A stretch of 64,000 bases of DNA from Trissonchulus latispiculum (GCA_030248195.1 JASAND010012466.1:1-64000), one strand, 5' to 3'. Positions 42,601 through 49,179 are shown, counted from the first letter of the stretch. Notes: generated by a model from the sequence alone, not told the origin. Numbers and translations: made by a program.

Positions 42601-43029
42601 TATACTATGGTACTTACTTGGGGAACCCAGTTGAGCAGTACAATGAAGATGAAGTAAAGGTTTGCAAAGCGATGAAACTGTTCAAATAGATTCTTGGGCA
42701 AAAAGGTGAGCAGTGTGTATTTGGTCGTCTTGATCAGATTCCCTGGATAGCCGGAGTTGAGTTGTTCGCTCGAAGACGGATCCGTTTCCGCCAACACATG
42801 ATTCGGAATGACATTACGGAATCTGTAAACAAACGTGGTTTTCTCATAGCTTTATTAAGAACGTATACGTATATGCACGCACAAGTTAAATATACCTATA
42901 TGGGCTGGGGTTTTTTACAGGGCAAATAGGGCGCCCCCAACTTTGGAGTTCCCTACTCGCCCATGTCTACTTCTTTTAGGCTTCCTTCTCCCTGCTTCGC
43001 CCGATTTTTAGTCAAAAATCGTCCATTTT

Positions 43030-43098
<69 letters not shown>

Positions 43099-43864
43099 GT
43101 GAATATATATGCTAAAACGTAATTTTTGAGCATTGTTTAGCTTAGCAGTATATATATATATATACATGTAGAAAATAAACTATTTTTACTGTCTTTTTAG
43201 CCCATTTTATCCCACCCCCTTGAATCTTCAAAATCGTTCAATCTGGCTACGTCGGTATCGGTGTCAGTGGTCTCTCCGTCCGGTCCGTCCTGAGACAACA
43301 CTGCTTTGGAAGACAACTCAGGCCAAAGTCAAAAAGGCCAATGGTAACAACTCCTACAGCCCCTCATAAGGTGAAGTAAAGCTGGACTTTTTAGTCGGAG
43401 AGGGGGGCGGTGGGGGACGCCCCCCCACATTTTTGGGCTTCCCCCTACTCATTATAAGATGCCCAGAAAAAGTCAAATTATAAGGATTTTGGGCAAAATT
43501 TTCAAAAACTTTCTGGCTTCGCCGAAATTTCTTGGTCAAAAATCGTCTATTTTGGTACTCAAACTAGAGTTTTTGAGCACAGTTTATAGCAGTATAATAT
43601 GTAGAAGACAAGCTATTTTTACTGCATTTTTGCCAATTTTAGACCACCTTTTATCCCCCACTTTTCGGTCCCCCCCCCCAACGGGGGGAGGGCGCCCCCC
43701 CACTTTTTTTGCTTAGAAAAAGCCCAGTAAAGTGAAATAAAAGTGATACGATTACAAAAAACTTACTGCTGAGGTCTTCGGCTGGTCCGACAACAGCAAA
43801 ACGGTCTACATGAACTGCAATTGCATGTAAATATTTTTTTCAAAATTCCATCTTTATCCAGCAT
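12522..43864 (-). CDS. ATP10-like: P4-ATPase phospholipid/glycolipid flippase, ATP10 (class 5) type, 24 coding exons
   Basis: Exons in transcript order: 43767-43864, 42618-42822, 40982-41124, 34727-34931, 34368-34468, 33563-33669, 25784-25915, 25391-25518, 24199-24445, 22779-22987, 22140-22578, 21257-21772, 20682-20797, 19898-20038, 19465-19620, 18841-18996, 16641-16871, 16221-16275, 15751-15953, 14707-14907, 14109-14189, 13737-13841, 13106-13293, 12522-12669. Together they make 4311 nt, or 1436 residues plus TAG, a usual length for ATP10 proteins. All introns are GT-AG and in phase. Seen: DGES 200-203 (actuator loop), PISL 377-380 (TM4), DKTGTLT with phospho-acceptor D430, ESPDEL 812-817, KGAD 882-885, LTGDK 1001-1005, GDGANDV 1129-1135, and hydrophobic segments fitting 10 TM helices. 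P4-ATPases move lipids from the outer/lumenal to the cytosolic leaflet, usually with a CDC50 subunit; vertebrate ATP10 members act on phosphatidylcholine or glucosylceramide. The substrate here is not known. Class 5 is my call from overall resemblance of the TM1-2 and TM5-6 regions. Confidence 0.95.
13106..13293 (-). CDS. ATP10-like exon 23 (residues 1326-1388, TM9-TM10)
   Basis: Two hydrophobic helices: [20 protein letters not shown] (TM9) and [16 protein letters not shown] (TM10), separated by a lumenal loop with TDPPYFI. LPK corresponds to the LLPR that closes TM10 in P4-ATPases. I chose the CTTTTAG acceptor at 13294-13295 because it keeps phase and restores a whole TM9. Confidence 0.88.
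13737..13841 (-). CDS. ATP10-like exon 22 (residues 1291-1325, TM8)
   Basis: It encodes [20 protein letters not shown], then SLLLEASQW, matching the family V-(L/I)W-(F/W)GT block and TM8. 35 codons, phase 0, donor GTATGT. Confidence 0.92.
14109..14189 (-). CDS. ATP10-like exon 21 (residues 1264-1290, TM7)
   Basis: A short exon encoding [20 protein letters not shown] then IFFVPYF, a clear TM7 segment with the family ALWQS-(L/V)V-FF motif. Acceptor TTATTTAG, donor GTAAGT, 27 codons in phase 0. Confidence 0.93.
14707..14907 (-). CDS. ATP10-like exon 20 (residues 1197-1263, TM5-TM6)
   Basis: It encodes [17 protein letters not shown], then [20 protein letters not shown]. The FTSLPP-type TM6 motif and LD(Q/R)D stretch are typical of P4-ATPases. 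67 codons, phase 0. Confidence 0.95.
15038..15626. mobile_element. Foldback element with CATTGCCGAGAA subterminal words (intron 19)
   Basis: The arms, about 155 bp each (15038 to ~15192 and ~15470-15626), are near-perfect inverse copies. Each is built mostly from repeated 11-12-bp words ATTGCCGAGAA with variable short spacers. The centre is AT-rich with no ORF. It sits in the intron between exons 20 and 19. Reads like a non-autonomous TIR element whose ends are an array of likely transposase-binding words. Confidence 0.85.
15751..15953 (-). CDS. ATP10-like exon 19 (residues 1129-1196, GDGANDV)
   Basis: It encodes [20 protein letters not shown], then [14 protein letters not shown] and the TM5 start. 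GDGANDV binds Mg and is diagnostic of P-type ATPases. The donor is GTACGT. Confidence 0.97.
16221..16275 (-). CDS. ATP10-like exon 18 (residues 1111-1129)
   Basis: The smallest exon (55 bp): [19 protein letters not shown]. It joins exon 19 to rebuild AIGDGANDV. Clean TTTGTAG acceptor and GTAAGT donor. Confidence 0.93.
16641..16871 (-). CDS. ATP10-like exon 17 (residues 1034-1110)
   Basis: It encodes a variable linker, then [12 protein letters not shown] and [14 protein letters not shown]. The VLCCR-(A/S)TPLQK motif is conserved in P4 P-domains. The donor GTTTGG is weak, but the join gives the expected [10 protein letters not shown]. Confidence 0.94.
17243..18528. mobile_element. TTAA-flanked TIR element (piggyBac/Kolobok-like target), intron 16
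   Basis: TTAA occurs at 17239-17242 and 18529-18532, directly outside GGTGGTGATTCC and its reverse complement GGAATCACCACC. A TTAA duplication is typical of piggyBac and Kolobok. No transposase ORF. A related single end is at about 31194. It contains the hairpin chain at 17965-18263. Confidence 0.82.
17950..18278. repeat. Chain of short hairpins between 15-bp direct repeats
   Basis: GGTAGAGAAAAGCTA is at 17950-17964 and again at 18264-18278. Between them lies a run of consecutive small inverted repeats: CTAAGGC/GCCTTAG, CCAGAGA/TCTCTGG, TGTCC/GGACA, AGCC/GGCT, AGGTTTT/AAAACCT, GTGC/GCAC, ATCTC/GAGAT, and CAAGAAAAT/ATTTTCTTG, mostly with 3-5-nt loops. Function unknown. Confidence 0.7.
18841..18996 (-). 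CDS. ATP10-like exon 16 (residues 982-1033, TGDK hinge)
   Basis: It begins [20 protein letters not shown] directly followed by [12 protein letters not shown]. The P-type ATPase TGDK hinge is intact. The donor is GTATGT and the exon has 52 codons in phase 0. Confidence 0.96.
19465..19620 (-). CDS. ATP10-like exon 15 (residues 930-981)
   Basis: It encodes the helical stretch after the nucleotide-binding domain, ending in [13 protein letters not shown], the conserved L-GATAIEDKLQ-type motif. 52 codons, phase 0 at both ends. Confidence 0.93.
19898..20038 (-). CDS. ATP10-like exon 14 (residues 883-929)
   Basis: It starts [10 protein letters not shown] and ends [14 protein letters not shown], matching the G(A/Y)-GLRTL-A(Y/K)R block after KGAD in P4 nucleotide-binding domains. 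Exactly 47 codons with phase 0 at both ends. Confidence 0.93.
20128..20490. mobile_element. G/C-run TIR element copy (intron 13)
   Basis: The ends are CTGGCTTATTTCTAG and AAAAATAAGCCAG, with a G-run inside the left end and a C-run inside the right. The flanks, cattt and catat, match a 5-bp TSD at 4 of 5 bases. No ORF. Confidence 0.75.
20682..20797 (-). CDS. ATP10-like exon 13 (residues 844-882)
   Basis: It encodes [20 protein letters not shown] and ends FTK, which joins GAD of the next exon to give KGAD, the ATP-contact motif. The donor is GTAGTG. Confidence 0.93.
21257..21772 (-). CDS. ATP10-like exon 12 (residues 672-844)
   Basis: The longest coding exon. The first 130 or so residues are low-complexity (Ser, Gly, Pro), followed by [16 protein letters not shown], the conserved P4 ESPDE(L/A)ALV motif of the nucleotide-binding domain. 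Confidence 0.95.
22140..22578 (-). CDS. ATP10-like exon 11 (residues 526-672, disordered insert)
   Basis: One continuous frame rich in Asn, Gly, Ser, Pro and His, without recognisable domain motifs. It fills the variable insert of the N-domain, which is long in ATP10 proteins. Splice sites (TTACAG acceptor, GTACGT donor) and phase support it as coding. Confidence 0.88.
22779..22987 (-). CDS. ATP10-like exon 10 (residues 456-525)
   Basis: The start of the nucleotide-binding domain: a polar linker, then [20 protein letters not shown], matching the conserved [12 protein letters not shown] helix of P4-ATPases. The phase is 1 in and 0 out, and the donor is GTAACG. Confidence 0.92.
23512..24158. 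mobile_element. TIR element with TTAACTCGG subterminal words (intron 9)
   Basis: The ends are CCGGATTGCACCAA and, in reverse complement, CCCGATTGCACCAA. Both flanks are filled with GTTAACTCGGAG/GGTTAACT-like words in both orientations; the centre is AT-rich. It stops 40 bp from the donor of exon 9. No TSD visible. Confidence 0.8.
24199..24445 (-). CDS. ATP10-like exon 9 (residues 374-456, catalytic aspartate)
   Basis: It encodes [20 protein letters not shown], then [24 protein letters not shown] is the TM4 motif near the lipid path, and D430 of DKTGTLT is the aspartyl-phosphate site of P-type ATPases. The donor is GTGAGG. Confidence 0.98.
24629..25363. mobile_element. G/C-run TIR element copy carrying a nested foldback (intron 8)
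   Basis: The ends CTGGGTTTACTTTAG and CTAAAATAAACCCTG enclose the usual G-run and C-run and the inner hairpin CCGGCTTCGCC. It is about 735 bp because a 352-bp foldback sits inside (24911-25262). The flanks, aagag and aaggg, match at 4 of 5 bases. Confidence 0.75.
24911..25262. mobile_element. Nested 352-bp foldback element with 7-bp TSD
   Basis: Near-perfect inverted halves beginning CAAGAGTACATAATACATAA. Flanked by GTTATAG at 24904-24910 and 25263-25269. The uninterrupted target exists as TTATAGCAGTA-like sequence in sister copies of the host element (for example near 43571), which supports a true insertion. Confidence 0.88.
25391..25518 (-). CDS. ATP10-like exon 8 (residues 331-373)
   Basis: It encodes the TM3-TM4 lumenal loop (GIWLGKYPN, then [10 protein letters not shown]) and the first part of TM4 (WSYVIILQ). 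It ends in a complete codon before GTGATT, a weaker donor, but the frame and family match support it. Confidence 0.9.
25784..25915 (-). CDS. ATP10-like exon 7 (residues 287-331, TM3)
   Basis: It encodes [20 protein letters not shown], then [12 protein letters not shown] and a hydrophobic TM3 segment. The family usually has GHETK where this gene has GPETK. The phase fits both neighbours. Confidence 0.94.
26562..26725. repeat. GGCCCGG array behind a TAGGGTTGT tip
   Basis: TAGGGTTGTTCCGATAAG (26562-26579) resembles hAT-type tips and is followed by about 135 bp of overlapping GGGCCCGG words, almost pure G and C. The other end was not found. Located in intron 6. Confidence 0.55.
27930..28790 (+). 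repeat. Left-arm 49-bp tandem array
   Basis: Successive GGCCGG starts at 28024, 28073 and 28122 give a 49-bp period. Units come in two types, with CATATTTTG or AATGTTTTG linkers. Each unit has two short GGCCGG / CCGGCCC motifs. Confidence 0.92.
29730..30256. mobile_element. 527-bp nested TIR element
   Basis: 39-bp inverted ends, AATATGGGCACAGCTTCGCC and its reverse complement, at 29730-29768 and 30218-30256. AT-rich centre. AATATGGGC resembles the AATATGAGCC words of the AAAAATGCTCC foldback family elsewhere in the window. Confidence 0.78.
30449..31547. repeat. GAATCGA word arrays ending in ACAACCCTA tip
   Basis: GAATCGAATCGAATC words at 30449-30530 and again at 31380-31530. The right side ends ACAACCCTA (31539-31547), the reverse complement of TAGGGTTGT. 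The left tip is missing. Probably a decayed hAT-like element. Confidence 0.55.
31618..33000 (-). repeat. Right-arm 49-bp tandem array (inverse)
   Basis: The same 49-bp unit in reverse orientation, with extra subtypes (CAAAATAGTAAAATTTAAAT linkers) and an internal larger-scale duplication: a block of several units near 31,820-32,110 recurs near 32,310-32,600. Confidence 0.9.
33563..33669 (-). CDS. ATP10-like exon 6 (residues 251-287)
   Basis: It encodes [20 protein letters not shown] then GMVVYAG, matching the conserved ENLLLRGC-RNT-VIYAG block that leads into TM3. The donor is GTAATG. The next intron, 7,647 bp, is the largest and contains the 5.3-kb foldback element. Confidence 0.94.
34368..34468 (-). 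CDS. ATP10-like exon 5 (residues 218-251, actuator domain)
   Basis: A small exon encoding [20 protein letters not shown] and KFNGFL. The ECEQPNN stretch matches the conserved ECE(K/Q)PNN of P4 actuator domains. The acceptor is a T-run ending CAAG and the donor is GTAAGT. Confidence 0.9.
34727..34931 (-). CDS. ATP10-like exon 4 (residues 149-217, actuator domain)
   Basis: It encodes [19 protein letters not shown] and [16 protein letters not shown]. The actuator loop that dephosphorylates the enzyme is normally DGET in P4-ATPases; here it reads DGES, a conservative change. The exon ends in a complete codon before GTATAC. Confidence 0.95.
35223..35390. mobile_element. Short G/C-run TIR element copy (intron 3)
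   Basis: Ends CTGGCTTATTTTTACTTA and TAAAAATAAGCCAG, 168 bp, with an internal C-run. The flanks carry TCACC on the left and ATCACC on the right, a 5-bp match offset by one base. Confidence 0.7.
37073..37794. mobile_element. Foldback element with 185-bp TIRs, AAAAATGCTCC family (intron 3)
   Basis: Arms 37073-37257 and 37610-37794 are inverse copies of equal length, starting ACAAGTAGGAAAAATGCTCC. Each holds spaced TTAATATGAGC words. The centre (~350 bp) has no useful ORF. Larger relatives are at 56159-57537 and 60103-61470. Confidence 0.88.
37850..39130. repeat. 148-bp tandem satellite, about 8.5 units (intron 3)
   Basis: CAGATCTGG recurs at 37931, 38079, 38229, 38375, 38523, 38671, 38819 and 38967, mostly 148 bp apart. 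Each unit has GAACCAGGAACTGGTTCAAC followed by GAACCAGTTGAACCAG, a double dyad. Short ORFs here are just array translations. Confidence 0.95.
39849..40252. mobile_element. G/C-run TIR element copy with perfect 5-bp TSD (intron 3)
   Basis: Ends CTGGGCTTGTTCTAGGG and CCCTAGAATAAGCCCAG. TAAAA flanks both sides (39844-39848, 40253-40257). It contains the 60-bp tandem duplication around CCGGCTTCGCCGGAGATTTT. Confidence 0.9.
40253..40981. other. Intronic AT-rich stretch, nothing recognised
   Basis: Part of intron 3 next to exon 3. TACGTA-rich AT sequence, no coding or repeat structure that I can support. Confidence 0.5.
40982..41124 (-). CDS. ATP10-like exon 3 (residues 102-149, TM2)
   Basis: It encodes [15 protein letters not shown], then [20 protein letters not shown], the TM2 and stalk sequence typical of P4-ATPases. 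The phase (0 in, 2 out) fits both neighbours. The donor is GTAAGT. Confidence 0.93.
41658..42036. mobile_element. G/C-run TIR element copy with perfect 5-bp TSD (intron 2)
   Basis: Ends CTGGGTTTATTTTAC and CTAAAATAAACCCAG. AATTC on both sides (41653-41657, 42037-42041). Confidence 0.9.
42201..42600. mobile_element. G/C-run TIR element copy with perfect 5-bp TSD beside exon 2
   Basis: Ends CTGGCTTTTTCCTACAGG and CCTAGGAAAAAGCCAG. TATAC on both sides (42196-42200, 42601-42605). The right end is 17 bp from the exon 2 boundary at 42618, so the insertion narrowly spared the GTAAGT donor. Confidence 0.92.
42618..42822 (-). CDS. ATP10-like exon 2 (residues 33-101, TM1)
   Basis: It holds the classic P4 N-terminal block: [28 protein letters not shown] and LNWVPQ, covering the pre-TM1 region and TM1. 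The acceptor is a pyrimidine-rich tract ending ACAG and the donor is GTAAGT. A TIR element begins 16-17 bp inside the following intron. Confidence 0.95.
43038..43096. repeat. (TA)n microsatellite
   Basis: About 29 TA units in intron 1, within what looks like a decayed G/C-run element (GGCTGGGG...ATAAACTATTTTTACTG). Confidence 0.9.
43382..43727. mobile_element. G/C-run TIR element copy with perfect 5-bp TSD (intron 1)
   Basis: Ends CTGGACTTTTTAGTCGG and GCTTAGAAAAAGCCCAG. TAAAG on both sides (43377-43381, 43728-43732). It ends 39 bp from the exon 1 donor. Confidence 0.88.
43767..43864 (-). CDS. ATP10-like exon 1 (start codon, residues 1-33)
   Basis: The start ATG is at 43864-43862, and an in-frame TAG lies four codons upstream, so this is the most likely start. 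It encodes a Cys-rich N-terminal tail (CNCSSC, then CCC) followed by RRPQQ. The donor is GTAAGT and the exon ends after two codon bases. A further non-coding 5' exon cannot be excluded. Confidence 0.8.
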
Positions 43865-43959
43865 GATTTGTTGGCACTACGTACAGACGCCATACATCTA
43901 TCGAATCCACCTGAGCTCAAAAATAAATAACAAGCAGTCTAAAAGCATGCGCACATAAA

Positions 43960-44430
43960 CGAAAATACAAAATTCCCCCCTCCACTTTATCAAGCCCCCA
44001 CCATGATTTCAGGCAAGCCCCCACCCACTTTTTGACAAGCCCCTGGCATTTTTTATTGGGGGGGGGGATGGGAAGCCCCCACTTTTCGAAAGCCCCCCCC
44101 CCACTTTTCGGCAAGCCCACCCCCACTTTTTGGTGGTCACCCAAAAGTGTCGAAAAATTAAGTTTTTGAGGTCAAATTTTCAAAAATTTTCTGAATTTTT
44201 AGCTAATTTGTGGACTTATAAGTTAATTTTAAGCTTACAAACAGCGATTTTTTGTGTTTTTACCTAAAAATGCTAATTTTTCGCCAACAATTTTGGTACT
44301 TTAAAGCTTGGACTCGCCCCCCCCCCACTTCCTCATCCCTAGGGGGGGGAGCCCCCTCCACTTTCAAAAACCCTAAAAAAATGCCAGAGCCCCCACCCAC
44401 TTTTTGGGGGTTGTCCAAAACTGTCGAAAA
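43960..44430. repeat. Degenerate C-run/G-run repeats upstream of exon 1
   Basis: Pieces with AAGCCCCCACCCACTTTTT and G-runs plus TTTTTAGCTAATTT-like cores resemble the G/C-run TIR family, but no clean ends or TSD were found. This lies just upstream of the flippase start codon, where promoter or 5' UTR would be expected. Confidence 0.5.
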
Positions 44431-44620
44431 ACTATATATATAATATATAGCCACGGGGGAAAACCCAAATTTAGGGATTTTGACTGGAACTTTTTTATTA
44501 TAAGGACTAGCTGTGAACTTTATCGTACTAGGCGTACTTAGAACTTAAGCCTATTTGCACTTCTCTAGGCGGTACCGTTAGACCGGTCACCGGTATAATG
44601 CAAAAAGTAGCGGGGGAATG

Positions 44621-44969
44621 CTGGCTTTTTCCTACAGGGGGGGGCCCAGACTTGGGTCGCCCCCCCCCAGAATCGCCCCCCCCAGGATTCGGGCCTTCCC
44701 CTCCCCGCACCCTAAAGTGCCCGGAAAAATAGGGTTTTGAGGGCAAATTTTGAAAAATTTTCCCGGCTTCGCCGGATTTTTACCCAGTTTTAAGCATTTT
44801 TTAGCTATTTTAAGCTTAAATTTAAGTTAAAAATAGTCAATTTTTTAGCTCAGCAGCAAAAAATAGCTATTTTTAGACATTTTTGTAACATTTTCTCCCC
44901 CCCCAGACCTGGCGGGACCCCCCCCCCCAGACTTCCCCCCCAAGAAATTTTTGCCTAGGAAAAAGCCAG
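44621..44969. mobile_element. G/C-run TIR element copy
   Basis: Ends CTGGCTTTTTCCTACAGG and CCTAGGAAAAAGCCAG. Flanks GAATG and GAATA (4 of 5). Inner hairpin CCGGCTTCGCCGG and the TTTAAGCTTAAATTTAAG core are as in other copies. Confidence 0.87.
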
Positions 44970-45420
44970 GAATACCCAAATGGGGAAAATGAACCCACCC
45001 CTTACAGTTCTTAAAAATAAAAAAGCGCAATGCTCACACTTCCTGTGTAAAATTTAGCCCATTTTAAGTTAGTATATATAAACCAAAAAACTCGATCTAA
45101 GTAGCTTTTTTGAGATCTTATGTGCCGTTGAAAATGCAGCATCAATTGGACAGGTTTTACAAAGTTTAACACACAAACATAGGGCATTTTTTGAAAACTG
45201 CTAAAATAATGTAAATTTGATATAACTTATTAGTCTATCGTGTAAAGAATTGATTTTACGTGGAATTGGCTCTTAAAATCCACACTTGGACCTGGACCTG
45301 TAATGGGTCCTCCAGCAGCGATATGGCACTTTTAGGGTTTTTAGCCTTAAGCAAGTAAGGTACGTAAGCAAAATTGTATGAATCTGACCGCATAAGATGT
45401 ACTTATGCAGCGTACTCGAT

Positions 45421-45560
45421 ATCGATGGATGTGCTCTACAATTTGCGCATAAAATCAGCGCAGGATTTTGCGCACCTTCTGAGCAGCTTATTTTACAGTA
45501 TCTCCAGCCACTTTTCACCCATAATATAGGGGTCTGTCGCGACCCCTATGATATATACAC
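45421..45560 (+). repeat. GCGCAG-rich repeat with terminal hairpin, copy 1
   Basis: GATGTGCTCTACAATTTGCG, then GCGCAGGATTTTGCGCA, ending in a hairpin AGGGGTC...GACCCCT followed by ATGATATATA. A second copy is at 49900-50048. Confidence 0.75.
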
Positions 45561-46392
45561 CATTTTTGAGATTTCTGCTTTCAAGCTTCTGTTCTGGACA
45601 AGCAAAAATTCGACCCGAACCCAAAATTTAACTTTGCAAAAAATTTTTGAAGGTCGCAATAGTCAAACTTTGCCATTATATATACATACGTAAATACTTT
45701 ACATACGCGTACCGTATAAATTTTCTACCTCCATAAAATACAAACTAAAATGATTATACTAAAACTATATTAAAAACCTCTAACCTGCAAGTTCGCTAAT
45801 GACATAGCTGAGCTCAGAGTAAACTCAAGGCAGCAGGAACTTACGCAATTGACATTATATACCTACGCACGCAATGCATGTATATTCGTTAAGGGCAAAA
45901 TATATATGATATGACGAATTCATATTTAAGTGAGCATAATATATATTATAATATATACGTATATATATATATATATATATAAGGATTCACGATAATAAAA
46001 TGTGCTGCTAAACAAGTTTGCCAACAATATAATGCGAGTCAGAAAAAACTGATAAAAAGACAGAAAATTCCGGTTCACTCAAAGTAAAGAGAAAATTAAC
46101 ATTAGCACTGCGAGAACGAAAATATTGTTCTGTATGCCAGTAATACGTATGCCTACGTATGTATACGTGCATGGGTGTTCTGCGCACGTATATGTGTTAA
46201 ATAAACACTTACGTAAGCTACGTATTTTAACTCTACGGCAAAATTTATTAGTTTATGCAGTAAAACAGGACTAGTATGGCTAATGGTGGAAGACCTGTGG
46301 CAGCGACAGAAAACAATAAAGAAACCATTACCTGGGCCATTTCATTTGGGGTGGTGTCTAAAACCAGGAACAGAAAGAAGAACATATATAAT

Positions 46393-46738
46393 CAGGGTAT
46401 TTTTTACCGGGGGAGGGGTTGAGGGCCCCCGAAATTGACTTCCCTCCCGAAAATGCCTCCCCCCAAAATCGCCCCCTCCCGGGATTTTTGCTTCCCCCCG
46501 GGATTTTTTGAGGGCCCAAATTTTTGCCAAAATAGGCAAATTTTCAAAAATTTTCCGGCTTCACCAGATTTTTTTAAAAAATGGCTATTTCAAGCTTAAA
46601 TCCTGGCATTTCTCAGAACTTTTAAAATAAAAACGTAAAAAGGCGTGTAAAATACGCCAAAAATATATACCAATTTTTAGCTCATTGTGCGAAAAATTCT
46701 TCCCCCCGCCCCTCCGAAAAAACCCTAAAAATATCCTG
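46393..46738. mobile_element. Divergent G/C-run TIR element
   Basis: Ends CAGGGTATTTTTTACCGG and CCCTAAAAATATCCTG with G-run and C-run inside and TTTTCCGGCTTC core. The outer flanks show no TSD. Probably an old or different subfamily. Confidence 0.6.
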
Positions 46739-47017
46739 CATGCTTAAGGGTAAAACCAAGAACAGAAACGGAGGCAAATTTCAGGAACAGGGTCTAACTT
46801 CAGAAACCGGACTAGGGCAGGAACTGCTGTCTATTTTCAGGAATTTTAAAGCAGTGAAGGTATATATATTTCCAGATTGAGATTAACATATATAAATCAA
46901 TGAGAAAATTTTGATTCCCCTTGATTTCCCCGAAAACTTAAAATTTAGTTTTTTAAATTTTTATTGTCAATCCTATGTGTTGAGATGCATCCACACAAAG
47001 TTTGAGACAAATAGGGC

Positions 47018-47135
47018 TTGGTAAAACACGGACCCGGACCCGGACCAAAGGGTAAAACCCGGACCGGACCCGGACTTGGTAGGTAAACCCGTACCGGACC
47101 CGGGCTGGGTGGGTAAAAGCCGGACCAGATTTGGC
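47018..47135. repeat. ACCCGG/GGGTAAAACCCGG word array
   Basis: Irregular copies of GACCCGGACC and GGTAAAACCCGGACCGG. Part of the same theme of short-word arrays seen at 26.6, 27.8 and 33.0 kb. Confidence 0.7.
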
Positions 47136-47172
47136 TATAAACTGGACTCATAAATAAAACCCAGGACTGGCA

Positions 47173-47442
47173 GCCAACTAATTAGAACGGATATTAAGCT
47201 AATATTTTGTACACATAAACCAGATAACAGGCAATGTTTTGAGTTAATTTCAGCCAAATCTGAGAAATTTTATTTTTTTCGATTTTTGAACCTCCAAAAT
47301 GCGGATGAAAAACCGAAAAAATAAAATCTCTCAGATTTGGCTGAAATTTATCCAAAACATTGTCCATAGTATATACCTAGTTTATGTGTAGTGTGCCAAA
47401 TATTAGCTCAATATCCTTTCGCATTAGTCGGCTATGACGGCT
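47173..47442. repeat. 270-bp palindrome
   Basis: GCCAACTAATTAGAACGGAT at the left matches the right end in reverse complement, with a centre near 47,300 (TCGATTTTTGAACCTCC). A small foldback element; no TSD seen. Confidence 0.75.
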
Positions 47443-47782
47443 CAAAGTTGACTTGATCGCTGTTTTGGCTCAAAATCGGCGATTTTTCAAACTTTGAAGG
47501 GCCATATCTCAGAACTGGGTCTGGGATTCGGCTCATTTTTGGCCAGCAGGTTTATTATGATCCTAAAAATGATATATCAAAAAATTGCGTCTGGCTCAGC
47601 AGTAATAAGCTCTCTAGCTCGAATAAACTTACCTCGCGCTGCTCTCGACGGAGGGGGTCAGTGACCCTAAAACACCAGTTTTTGAAAACTACATGACAGC
47701 TAAGGAGACTGCCTTTTGCATACACATAGGAGGGCTCTATAAGCAAATTGAGGAGCAAACGTAGTATTATAGCACGTCTGTG

Positions 47783-47914
47783 TCTTTCAATACACCTGAA
47801 TAAAGTCAAGGATCAAAACTTGCCATTCAGCCGACATGGCAAAATCAATCTTTCAATACACCTGAATAAAGTCAAGGATCAAAACTTGCCATTCAGCAGA
47901 CATGGCAAAATCAT
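47783..47914 (+). repeat. 66-bp direct duplication
   Basis: TCTTTCAATACACCTGAATA starts at 47783 and again at 47849; the two units are nearly identical. Confidence 0.9.
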
Positions 47915-48750
47915 AAAATTAGACCTTACGCACGAACCGCTCATCAAAACAAGCTGATATTTATAAGTTTTACGGTGCTTGCCAAACCTAATCAACTGAC
48001 AAAGCATGAAGCAAATTTATTTTTCAAGGTTGTCCACTCCATCTGCGATATCTCAGAAATCGACTCACATATATATTTATATATATATGTGCTGTTGGGA
48101 GTGCACTCAGCATAAATAACTTGGACGCAACTAGACTGGAAATTTTCGCCTTTCCCCAAAATCTAGCAACCCCACCCTTCCCCCGACGGCTCCCCAAAAC
48201 AGCCCCTCCAAGACAGAGTTCCCAGAATAGGCTTAGTCGTACAGGGGTCCTCTATATTTTCGCATGGAAAACCCCTTATGTACGATCCAGACCAGAACCA
48301 GCCATTTCAACTGGAGACAACACTGAAAAGAAACAAGAATATTAAGTTTTTTGAGATAAAAACAGCTGGCATACAGAGTAACCAATGAAGTCATAAAATA
48401 TTTACGGTCTAACTAACGTCACGAAATTAATCTTTATCAGCTTAATAAGTAACATACGTGTCCACTAGGAGTGGGTCAACAAGGAACTTGAAGTGCAAAT
48501 AGCGGGAGACAAACAGATGACTTATTTATTATTGATGACAAACGTACGTATTTTCAAGTTAACTATATATAACTAAAGTTTGCTTACTTTGCTTAATCCT
48601 GGCAACAGATATATATATATATATACAAGTAACAAAAATGCTCCGCACAAAAGGGGATAATATGTGTGTTGGGCCTATGTCTGTCGTTTAAATTTCGGTT
48701 GAGAAAGCAAGTATATAAATCCGACACAGCAAGTTTGGGTGGGTGGTTCT

Positions 48751-49130
48751 ATGGCGAAAGTTGTTCAGTTCGATGAGGGCCTTCATTTGACTCGAAATTT
48801 GACCACTTTTGAAAATTTTAATTTTTGACCCAAAATCGCCTAAGTCCCCACCCCACCCCACTACAGCCCTCTACAGCCACTTTAGGTACGCACTTCTATG
48901 ACAAAAGTTGCTCAGTTCGATGCGGGCTTTCATTTGGTACCAAATTTGACCACTTTTGAAAATTTTAATTTTTGACCCAAAATCGCCTAAGTCCCCACCC
49001 CACCCCACCACAGCCCTCTACAGCCACTTTAGGTACACACTTCTATGACAAAAGTTGTTCAGCTCACTTAGGGCTTTCATTTGGTACCAAATTTGACCAC
49101 TTTTGAAAAATTTTATTTTTGACCACTTGA
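48751..49130 (+). repeat. 147-bp minisatellite, about 2.6 units
   Basis: AAAGTTGTTCAG-like starts at 48757, 48904 and 49051 give a 147-bp period. Units contain CCCCACCCCACC and TTTGACCACTTTTGAAAA. Same-family copies lie in both palindrome arms (55770-56070 and 61560-61880). Confidence 0.9.
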
Positions 49131-49179
49131 CCGCCTACCAGATTTACCCTTCAAACGGCAAAGTGGAGCCAGTCCAGCA

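Larger units (their letters stand above)
44970..48740. other. No gene seen; repeats only
   Basis: It includes the GCGCAG repeat, a divergent G/C-run element at 46393-46738, an ACCCGG array at 47018-47135, a 270-bp palindrome at 47173-47442 and a 66-bp duplication at 47783-47914. No ORF shows a protein family. Confidence 0.6.
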
